Origin: JALYNX01 sp035292605
GTDB lineage: Bacteria; Actinomycetota; Acidimicrobiia; Spongiisociales; ZC4RG35
NCBI GenBank assembly: GCA_035292605.1
Contig: DATDPT010000134.1
Coordinates: forward strand, 1-6,694
Reading direction: 5' to 3'
Length of the DNA stretch: 6,694 nt
Both the position numbers and the translations under genes were made by a program. Position 1 is the stretch's first letter; every line of letters begins with the position of its first letter. Shown here piece after piece: positions 1-3,865 of the stretch. The notes beneath the pieces are model-generated. The model did not search any database and was not told the origin of the DNA. It worked only from the letters and a program-made list of their open reading frames with translations.

Positions 1-366
1 GAAGTCCTCACCGAGGTCGTAGTCCTCGAAGACGACACCCTTCGAGAGCAGCTCGGCCCGGGCCGCATCGAAGTCGTCGACGATGAGCCTCGCCGCGGTG
101 GCCTTGTTGGTGCCGGCGTTGGCCGAGGGGTAGATGCCGAATTGGGTGCCGCCGGCGTAATAGACGAGCTCGAGCGCTTCTGGGTCGATGGGCTCCAGGC
201 CGAGTTTCTCCGAGTACCAGGCCCGGGCTCGGTCCACGTCCGACGCGGCCAGTTCGAGCTTGAGTGTGAATTCCGTGACTCTTCCTTTCGCCTCGAAACG
301 TACATCAAGGTCTGGTGCTTGCGCCCTTGAATTTTCCGAACCCGATCCGGGGCGTTGCTCTGGCAC
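1..366 (-). CDS. VOC (glyoxalase/bleomycin-resistance fold) protein, 5' part
   Basis: Minus-strand gene cut by the left edge, so only the N-terminal half is seen. The translation contains LKLELAASDVDRARAWYSEK followed by LGLEPI, then GTQFGIYPS and ARLIVDDFDAARAELLSKG. This is the beta-alpha-beta-beta-beta pattern of the vicinal oxygen chelate superfamily, where the 'D..RA..WY.E.LGL' segment is the first helix. Members include metal-dependent glyoxalases, dioxygenases and antibiotic-binding proteins; the substrate cannot be told from this half. The start is a problem. The only usual in-frame start is GTG at 364-366, which has no ribosome-binding site and adds 29 residues unlike the family. A good purine-rich site (AAAGGAAGA) sits directly before a GTC codon at 277-279, exactly where family proteins begin (V/M-TEFTLKLEL). 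I suspect the true start is at 279. The gene is divergent from the tRNA at 403. Confidence 0.8.
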   Translation of the reverse strand, partial: MPEQRPGSGSENSRAQAPDLDVRFEAKGRVTEFTLKLELAASDVDRARAWYSEKLGLEPIDPEALELVYYAGGTQFGIYPSANAGTNKATAARLIVDDFDAARAELLSKGVVFEDYDLGEDF

Positions 367-402
367 GGATTCGCAAGAGCGGCTTGTACCCTCGGGGCTG
401 TC

Positions 403-477
403 GGGCCCGTAGCTCAATCCGGTCAGAGCAGCGGACTCATAATCCGTTGGTTGCAGGTTCAAGTCCTGCCGGGCCCA
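403..477 (+). tRNA. tRNA with CAT anticodon (elongator Met or Ile2)
   Basis: A full cloverleaf can be drawn. The acceptor stem is GGGCCCG (403-409) with CGGGCCC (470-476), and the discriminator is A477. The D arm is GCTC/GAGC. The anticodon stem is GCGGA (431-435) with TCCGT (443-447), with loop CTCATAA and anticodon CAT at 438-440. The T arm is GCAGG/CCTGC around TTCAAGT. The 3' CCA is not encoded. A CAT anticodon can mean elongator tRNA-Met or the lysidine-modified tRNA-Ile2; an initiator is unlikely because acceptor pair 1-72 is a normal G-C pair and the three G-C pairs of an initiator anticodon stem are absent. The gene is the integration target for the downstream accessory region, and its 3' 50 bases may come from the inserted element. 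Confidence 0.95.
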
Positions 478-478
478 C
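429..478 (+). repeat. Attachment-site direct repeat, copy 1 (within the tRNA)
   Basis: These 50 bases, from just before the anticodon stem to one base past the tRNA 3' end, recur without a mismatch at 1668-1717. Tyrosine recombinases of genomic islands and phages commonly use the 3' half of a tRNA gene as attB and restore the tRNA on integration. This copy would be the left junction (attL-like) with a complete tRNA. Confidence 0.85.
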
Positions 479-566
479 TGACGATTTCTTGAACCACATT
501 TCGCCTTGTTCCAGTTCGGTGATCGGGCGATTCGCGGACAGAGTCCTGTTGGGTACCTAGCACGAC

Positions 567-719
567 ATGTCTGAACTAGATGACATGTTTGGCCGTAGAA
601 TTTTCATCGTGCTGTTGCGCCGTTGGCTTTACATCGTTACCGGGCTCGTCGTAGTTGTCGTTGTCGTGGGTGCCTGGATCGACCAGTCGGCCGGACTTTT
701 CCTCCCGGACGGAACGTGA
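567..719 (+). CDS. Small single-span membrane protein (50 aa)
   Basis: ATG at 567-569 (a second in-frame ATG is at 585-587) to TGA at 717-719. I do not recognise a family. The product begins MSELDDMFGRRIFIVLLRRW. A strongly hydrophobic helix of about 20 residues follows, including seven consecutive valines (residues 28-34), and then a short polar tail ending in LFLPDGT. Arginines at 10, 11, 18 and 19 before the helix predict the N-terminus inside and the tail outside the membrane. The stop lies 3 bases before the ATG of the lipoprotein gene at 723, so the two are probably translated together. No clear ribosome-binding site is seen, which leaves the start open. The run of GTC/GTT codons could also be a simple-sequence artefact, but the coupling to the next gene favours a real gene. 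Confidence 0.5.
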   Translation: MSELDDMFGRRIFIVLLRRWLYIVTGLVVVVVVVGAWIDQSAGLFLPDGT

Positions 720-722
720 GGG

Positions 723-1043
723 ATGTACTTGAAGCGTTGGTTCCTTGCCGTCTTGGTCTTTGTCTTTGCTGCGGCCTGCTGGATCGAGAAGCCCGGGCCC
801 CCCACAGCAATCAACGTAACGTCGACGAAAGACGACTTGACTTTGTATGAGGTGACTGAGGATGGGGAAGAAGAGCTCCTCGCGACCATCTCCTTTGGAC
901 GATCGGTGGAATTGTCGGGACCGGGCGGTTGCAGTGATTCGACCCTCGTTGCCAGGCTGCCTGATGGCACTGAAGTAGAACGGAGGCCCCCCGGGTTCTG
1001 CGAGGGAGACGTGTGGCGGATCAACGGAGACGACACTGACTAG
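723..1043 (+). CDS. Small secreted lipoprotein (106 aa)
   Basis: The N-terminus (MYLKRWFLAVLVFVFAAAC) is a lipoprotein signal peptide: a positive start, a hydrophobic core, and a cysteine at residue 19 after AAA. The -3 residue is Ala rather than the usual Leu, so the lipobox is slightly atypical. The mature part of about 87 residues is predicted mostly beta-strand (TLYEVTEDGEEELLATISFG, then STLVARLPDGTEVERRPPG). It has two further cysteines, in GGCSDS and GFCEG, that could form a disulfide outside the membrane. Similar short 'charged turn, Cys, T/LVAR-DGTEV, Cys' proteins occur as uncharacterised proteins in actinobacteria; no function is known to me. It lies in the first segment between tRNA-end repeats, 3 bases after the small membrane protein, and is likely co-transcribed with it. 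Confidence 0.7.
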   Translation: MYLKRWFLAVLVFVFAAACWIEKPGPPTAINVTSTKDDLTLYEVTEDGEEELLATISFGRSVELSGPGGCSDSTLVARLPDGTEVERRPPGFCEGDVWRINGDDTD

Positions 1044-1115
1044 GACGTGTCGAGGGGCGGTTGGACAGTCCGTTGACACGGCAGACTCATCGTTACGGCT
1101 GGCCGTGCCAACCCA

Positions 1116-1132
1116 GCGAGCCCGCGGCTCGC
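1116..1132 (+). terminator. Hairpin after the lipoprotein gene
   Basis: Perfect 7-bp stem GCGAGCC/GGCTCGC with a 3-base loop, about 70 bases after the lipoprotein stop. A second imperfect inverted repeat (TTGACACGGC at 1073-1082 with GCCGTGCCAA at 1102-1111, one mismatch) lies just before it. Neither has a T-run, as is common for high-GC terminators. They could instead belong to the end of the IS21-type remnant that follows. Confidence 0.35.
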
Positions 1133-1239
1133 AGGAAGCTCATAGTGACATTCGTTTGGGCGTCGGTTCACCGACGGAGGTGCGCGTCGGCATCTGGAGG
1201 CGGGTGAGTTCGGGGTGGGGGTCGCCAGGCGTCGTAGCG

Positions 1240-1503
1240 GTGGCGAAGAACACTGATGTGGTCCGGGATCTGGTGGCCAGGCGGGTAGAGGCGACGAAGG
1301 CGAAGATCACGGCTAAGCGCTTGTTGCCTGAGGCGGGGGCGGCCGGATATATGAGGGCTCGGCTCGGAACTTTCGGCGACTGGTATCAGCTGAGAAGAAG
1401 GCATGGCGAAGCCTGAATGGCCGTCAGCGGCGTCCGGCGGTGTGGGTGCCTGGTCAGACGCTGGTGATCGACAAGGGGGACTATCCCGGGGACGGGGGGC
1501 AGC
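1240..1503 (+). pseudogene. IS21-family transposase (IstA-like) remnant, frameshifted and truncated
   Basis: Two pieces in different frames read as one IstA-type sequence. The first (from GTG 1240) gives DVVRDLVARRVEATKAKIT then AKRLLPEAGAAGY. After the codon TAT at 1348-1350 the frame is lost. Skipping two bases (1351-1352, a duplicated AT in TATATG) restores EGSARNFRRLVSAEKKAWR, then GRQRRPAVWVPGQTLVID. In IS21 transposases this stretch runs from the second helix-turn-helix region to the first catalytic Asp of the DDE core (usually ..LVIDWG). Here the tryptophan is Lys and similarity stops a few residues later. The rest of the catalytic domain and the partner ATPase IstB are absent, so the element is dead. 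The upstream part (from about 1150) may be a decayed N-terminus but is not recognisable. Confidence 0.75.
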
Positions 1504-1602
1504 GGCGAGATGACGACTCAACCCTTTCGTTACAAGCAGATCGGGGATACGGTGTGCCGGCTCCGGGCGCGTTTCCCTCACGATCGATGTGCGGGAGATT
1601 GT

Positions 1603-1623
1603 GTGTGCAACAGGTGTGCAACA
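1603..1623 (+). repeat. Tandem GTGTGCAACA direct repeat
   Basis: GTGTGCAACA occurs at 1603-1612 and again at 1614-1623, an 11-base period, about 45 bases before the second tRNA-end repeat. Short direct repeats at about one helical turn spacing beside a core site are typical of integrase arm-binding or excisionase sites; that role is inferred. Confidence 0.5.
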
Positions 1624-1667
1624 AGCTGTCGTGGAGTCGGCATAACTCCTGGTAGAGAGGGTGCAAT

Positions 1668-1717
1668 CAGCGGACTCATAATCCGTTGGTTGCAGGTTCA
1701 AGTCCTGCCGGGCCCAC
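1668..1717 (+). repeat. Attachment-site direct repeat, copy 2 (partial tRNA)
   Basis: A perfect 50-base copy of 429-478: anticodon stem-loop with CAT, variable loop, T arm and 3' acceptor strand. No matching 5' acceptor strand lies upstream, so this is a tRNA fragment and not a second working tRNA. A D-arm-like string (TAACTCCTGGTAGAG, 1643-1657) precedes it but is badly spaced. It marks the right junction of segment 1 and the left junction of segment 2. Confidence 0.85.
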
Positions 1718-1724
1718 AAGAGAA

Positions 1725-1742
1725 GGGATCAGAGAATCCCTC
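1725..1742. other. Short inverted repeat beside the attachment copy
   Basis: AGGGAT and ATCCCT form a 6-bp stem around the 6-base loop CAGAGA, 8 bases after the second tRNA-end copy. There is no T-run. It could be a weak terminator or a protein-binding site. Confidence 0.25.
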
Positions 1743-1806
1743 AAATCCCTGCTAAGACGGTTCTTAGTTGGGGGGTCGGTGGTTCCGTTCACCTGAGCCA
1801 AATCTA

Positions 1807-1830
1807 AGCCCATTTCAGCCCATTTTGGCC
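1807..1830. repeat. Tandem AGCCCATTT direct repeat
   Basis: The nine-base word AGCCCATTT occurs twice in a row with a 10-base period, about 90 bases after the second tRNA-end copy. Together with the GTGTGCAACA pair on the other side it gives a P-arm/P'-arm-like layout around the core; the function is inferred. Confidence 0.45.
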
Positions 1831-2211
1831 GCTGCCACGACCCGGACGCGACCCAGACACCCACAGACATCGGACTCCCAGAGCACTAGGTGGCTTCCGT
1901 GACCTAGATGAGTCCGAGGTTCTCGGGTACCCCAACTCATCGCCTAGCCACGCGGCAGGCTTCCCGTCTCGCAAGCCGAATGTCAGTGTCGCCTCCTCCC
2001 GCTCCTGGTCGCAGACGATCTCAATACGCAAGCTGAGGATGTCGCCATTCGGTCTCAGAGAAGACCGTCCCGTATGGCAGGGTCGGGCATTGGGGAGTCC
2101 AGCCGCGGCAAACCCACCTGGAGGACGGGACCACCCATCACCTGGTCGGCCAAGTCGGGGGCGTTGGCCACCACGAAGGCGGTGAGGGAGAGGTAGGACG
2201 GGTAGTGCCGG

Positions 2212-2718
2212 TTAGAGGCCGGTCTTGTCCACACCGTAGGTGGCTTGCTCCGTGGTGAAGCCCTCATACTCCAACTGATCTATGAGTCCTGACCGGGAGA
2301 AGGCCGAGTATTCCAGATAAGACTCGGCTGACTTCCACGCTTGCTCGTTCCAATCCACATTGAGATAATCGACCGCCAAGGTCGCCTCTGCGGTAGTGAA
2401 CCCCTCGTACTCCAACTGATCAATCAGACCCGAGCGAGAAAAGGCCGTGTATTCCAGATACGACTCGGCTGACCGAATGGCATTCTCTTCGGAGAGAGTG
2501 AACTGAGGCTCAGGCTGTGTCGTGGTGGTCGTGGTCGGAGCCTTCGTTGTCGTCGTGACCGGAGCCTTCGTGGTGGTCGGAGCTTCCGTACTTGTCGGAG
2601 CCTCCGTGGTCGAAGTCTCCGTCTGAGCCGGAGCCTCAGTTGTCGGTGTGGTTGTTGGTGCTCCGCAGGCCACAAGCCCGAGCACCAATGCAATTGACAA
2701 AATGAACATCTTCTTCAT
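2212..2718 (-). CDS. Ltp-family surface lipoprotein (superinfection-exclusion type)
   Basis: A 168-residue lipoprotein. The signal peptide MKKMFILSIALVLGLVAC has the lipobox LVAC with Cys18. A Pro/Thr/Ala-rich linker follows (residues 21-70), then two tandem Ltp repeats at about 77-123 and 124-168. Each reads SAESYLEY-AFSRSGLIDQL then EYEGFTT, and they are joined by VDWNEQ. This repeat is that of the 'host cell surface-exposed lipoprotein' family (Pfam Ltp), whose studied member, from Streptococcus thermophilus phage TP-J34, blocks injection of phage DNA at the cell surface. The linker would hold the repeats away from the membrane. Both repeats look complete and the C-terminus (YGVDKTGL) is of usual form. 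The gene stands alone in segment 2. No good ribosome-binding site precedes the ATG, but two inverted repeats do. Exclusion activity here is inferred from family. Confidence 0.9.
   Translation of the reverse strand: MKKMFILSIALVLGLVACGAPTTTPTTEAPAQTETSTTEAPTSTEAPTTTKAPVTTTTKAPTTTTTTQPEPQFTLSEENAIRSAESYLEYTAFSRSGLIDQLEYEGFTTAEATLAVDYLNVDWNEQAWKSAESYLEYSAFSRSGLIDQLEYEGFTTEQATYGVDKTGL
2244..2473 (-). repeat. Intragenic tandem duplication coding the two Ltp repeats
   Basis: The DNA at 2244-2332 resembles 2385-2473 with an offset of exactly 141 bases (47 codons), for example TACTCCAACTGATC and ACTCGGCTGAC in both. The conservation at DNA level as well as protein level suggests a fairly recent internal duplication or ongoing recombination between the units. 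Confidence 0.8.
2509..2658 (-). repeat. Degenerate repeat coding the Thr/Pro linker
   Basis: Codes residues 21-70 of the lipoprotein, an imperfect TEAPT/TKAPTTTT pattern, with the DNA word GGAGCCTTCGT or close variants recurring. Such tracts easily change length and probably set the distance from membrane to Ltp domains. Confidence 0.65.
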
Positions 2719-2724
2719 TTACCC

Positions 2725-2741
2725 ATAATCGGTAGGATTAT
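2725..2741. promoter_or_regulatory. Operator-like inverted repeat 1 upstream of the Ltp gene
   Basis: Perfect inverted repeat ATAATC-GGTAG-GATTAT, only 6 bases before the Ltp start codon (2716-2718). Its position in the leader would let a bound repressor block transcription or initiation. It has the same 6/7-5-6/7 geometry as the neighbouring repeat, with different half-sites. Confidence 0.45.
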
Positions 2742-2746
2742 CGAGT

Positions 2747-2765
2747 TTGTGGAGCGATTCCACAA
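2747..2765. promoter_or_regulatory. Operator-like inverted repeat 2 upstream of the Ltp gene
   Basis: Perfect inverted repeat TTGTGGA-GCGAT-TCCACAA, 28 bases before the Ltp start, with its centre 23 bases from that of the first repeat (about two helical turns). A dimeric phage-type or element-encoded repressor is the natural candidate; none is seen in the window. Confidence 0.5.
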
Positions 2766-2912
2766 CCGCACCTCGGGATGAGCATGCGGGGGCAGTTCGG
2801 GAAGGATGACGCCCAACGATCAGAAGCGTGGTTGAACCGCGAGGGCCACACCACCCGATTCTCGATCTGACCACTACAAGTCCCTACCAGGTAAGAGATC
2901 TATTCGAGTACC

Positions 2913-2947
2913 GGTGGCAGGTTCGCGTTCTGTCCTGTCAGGCCCAC
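2913..2947 (+). repeat. Decayed tRNA 3'-end copy (attachment remnant, copy 3)
   Basis: Reads GGTGGCAGGTTCGCGTTCTG then TCCTGTCAGGCCCAC. Against the tRNA 3' end it keeps GG-GCAGGTTC at the T arm and GGCCCAC at the end, with a 5-base tandem duplication (CTGTC twice) and mostly C-to-T or G-to-A changes; after removing the duplication 18 of the last 23 bases agree. A D-arm-like GGTAAGAG (2890-2897) lies upstream. It marks the boundary of segments 2 and 3. Confidence 0.55.
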
Positions 2948-2954
2948 TAGCGAA

Positions 2955-2976
2955 AACCGCCTTTGACCAGGCGGTT
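2955..2976 (-). terminator. Intrinsic terminator of the small membrane protein gene
   Basis: Perfect 8-bp stem AACCGCCT/AGGCGGTT with a 6-base loop, followed on the minus strand by TT, giving a run of four T's with the stem end. It lies 12 bases past the stop of the membrane protein gene that ends at 2989. Confidence 0.7.
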
Positions 2977-2988
2977 AAGGTGGGCCGC

Positions 2989-3324
2989 CTAGTTCGAGGG
3001 GCGGGTCGTGGAGAGGAAGAGAGGAACGACCAGAGCCGCGGTCAGAAGACCAGCCACCACAGCCGGGAACCCGTCGATCTGAGTCACCCGCAGGTCGAGT
3101 GCGAGATAGACGATCTCCCCGGCGAGCGCTCCCGCAAGAACACACCACGCAATCCGAACCGGGCGGGCCGAGATGCGGGCGAGAATCCACTCGATCGCGA
3201 GGACAAATGGCCCGAAGACGATCTGAGCACCGAACGAAAAGAGAACAAGGACTCCGAGCGGCAGGAGGAGTCCCGAGACGACGGTGGCGACTACAGGGCC
3301 TCGGGATTGCTGTACAGACTCCAC
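2989..3324 (-). CDS. Small multi-spanning membrane protein (111 aa)
   Basis: GTG start at 3322-3324 preceded by GGAG at a suitable distance; stop TAG at 2989-2991. The product is mostly hydrophobic. Likely membrane segments are at about residues 11-32 (VVATVVSGLLLPLGVLVLFS), 34-49, 57-74 (IAWCVLAGALAGEIVYLALD) and 86-104 (AVVAGLLTAALVVPLFL), with basic residues (ARISARPVR) between the second and third, so about four spans. No family, catalytic motif or signal was recognised. It may follow a 93-codon frame on the same strand that overlaps its start by 34 bases, and it ends at a good terminator. It sits in segment 3 of the accessory region. Confidence 0.7.
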   Translation of the reverse strand: MESVQQSRGPVVATVVSGLLLPLGVLVLFSFGAQIVFGPFVLAIEWILARISARPVRIAWCVLAGALAGEIVYLALDLRVTQIDGFPAVVAGLLTAALVVPLFLSTTRPSN

Positions 3325-3572
3325 GGCGCGCGCTCCGTCCGATCGGGTTCGACAAGTCTACGTCCGAGGGCGTCAAGCACCGGAAGTGCGACGGGTGCTA
3401 ATGCGTGGCTGCCGACAGGAAAACGAGTTTTGCCGCGAGGGTATGTACGGGCGAGTTTTGCTCGACCTTCGACGTCTGCGGGGTTTGGGGGTTCCCTTGG
3501 GTCGTCAGGCGGCTTGCGCCCGTCGAGCAGATCGACCTCGGATCGTCCTTGGCCTTTAGGCGTGATTATCAC
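3291..3572 (-). CDS. Possible small hypothetical protein (93 aa)
   Basis: GTG start at 3570-3572, stop TAG at 3291-3293, overlapping the start of the membrane protein gene by 34 bases in the same direction. The product (from MIITPKGQGRSEVDLLDGRK onward) has no recognised domain and is rich in Pro and Arg. Only a little over half of its codons end in G or C, less than in the surrounding genes, so it may be a chance frame or a foreign gene. A 15-base perfect palindrome covers its start codon, which gives it some support. Confidence 0.3.
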   Translation of the reverse strand: MIITPKGQGRSEVDLLDGRKPPDDPREPPNPADVEGRAKLARTYPRGKTRFPVGSHALAPVALPVLDALGRRLVEPDRTERAPWSLYSNPEAL

Positions 3573-3726
3573 GCTGGCCCTCGTTCTCGGATTCTGGGTT
3601 CGGACGAGACGGAGGCCATCGGCCGATCAGAATCTAACGGCTGAGCCGCCGGTGTTATCGGCGGGTACCGGGTTGGCTTCATCGTAGAGAACAGTCCCCG
3701 TCGAAACGTCCAATGTGATAAGAAAC
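3325..3726. other. Stretch with little recognisable content
   Basis: Apart from the doubtful 93-codon minus frame and the palindrome at 3560-3574, I see no gene, RNA or repeat in these about 400 bases before the fourth tRNA-end remnant. The frames on the plus strand are arginine/serine-rich and look like shadows. Confidence 0.4.
3560..3574. promoter_or_regulatory. Perfect palindrome, operator-like
   Basis: GCGTGATTATCACGC is a perfect 7-1-7 inverted repeat. It contains the GTG start codon of the possible minus-strand gene ending at 3291. This is a fitting place for a dimeric repressor that would control that gene and the membrane protein gene behind it. Confidence 0.4.
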
Positions 3727-3765
3727 CTCATTTCCGTGGTTCATGATGTGTTCTGTTAGGCCCAC
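3727..3765 (+). repeat. Decayed tRNA 3'-end copy (attachment remnant, copy 4)
   Basis: Starts CTCATTTCCGTGGTT and ends GTTCTGTTAGGCCCAC. Aligned to the tRNA from the anticodon loop (CTCATAATCCGTTGGTT..) to GGGCCCAC it agrees at about 30 of 43 positions with four single-base gaps. It shares 22 of its last 28 bases with copy 3 without gaps. It seems to be the right limit of the accessory region. Confidence 0.55.
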
Positions 3766-3773
3766 CATCTAGG

Positions 3774-3809
3774 CGAGGGGGACGGTGTAAATTCGGGCCC
3801 GCCCCCTCG
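3774..3809. terminator. Possible bidirectional terminator hairpin
   Basis: CGAGGGGG (3774-3781) and CCCCCTCG (3802-3809) form a perfect 8-bp stem with a 20-base loop, between the fourth tRNA-end remnant and the end of the FG-GAP gene. There is no T-run. A second 8-bp stem (GGTTGACC 3839-3846 with GGTCAACC 3864-3871) covers the stop codon of that gene. Either could end its transcript. Confidence 0.35.
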
Positions 3810-3865
3810 GGCATCTCCCGGAGCCGCGGTCTGCTGGCGGTTGACCTACCGGCGAGGCGGACCGG

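Larger units (their letters stand above)
1718..2211 (-). pseudogene. Gene-poor stretch with probable decayed coding fragments
   Basis: No intact gene is seen in about 490 bases. On the minus strand two short stretches look genuinely coding by codon use. Positions 2055-2211, stopping at 2055, contain YLSLTAFVVANAPDLADQVM then GGPVLQVGLPRL, and nearly every codon ends in G or C. Positions about 1905-2037, in a different frame, contain LSLRIEIVCDQEREEATLTF then GLRDGKPAAWLGDELG, also with mostly G/C third positions. They may be two parts of one frameshifted gene downstream of the Ltp gene, or two unrelated fragments. I recognise no family in either. No plus-strand frame explains the bias. Confidence 0.35.

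Noticed and set aside
576..1079. Minus-strand frames opposite the lipoprotein gene pair
   Set aside because: They lack domains and the plus strand has a signal peptide, lipobox and coupled gene order.
1668..1717. Second functional tRNA
   Set aside because: The 5' acceptor strand and a correctly spaced D arm are missing, so it cannot fold as a tRNA.
1168..1719. Minus-strand frame beginning WARQDLNLQPTDYESA
   Set aside because: This N-terminus is a translation of the reverse strand of the tRNA fragment, a common annotation artefact.
1603..1830. CRISPR-like array
   Set aside because: There are only two copies of each short word, with no spacers of regular length and no cas genes.
2914..3687. 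Plus-strand frame of 257 codons starting in the third tRNA-end remnant
   Set aside because: The product is Arg/Ser/Glu-rich with no domain, begins inside tRNA-derived sequence, and lies opposite a credible membrane protein gene with its own terminator.
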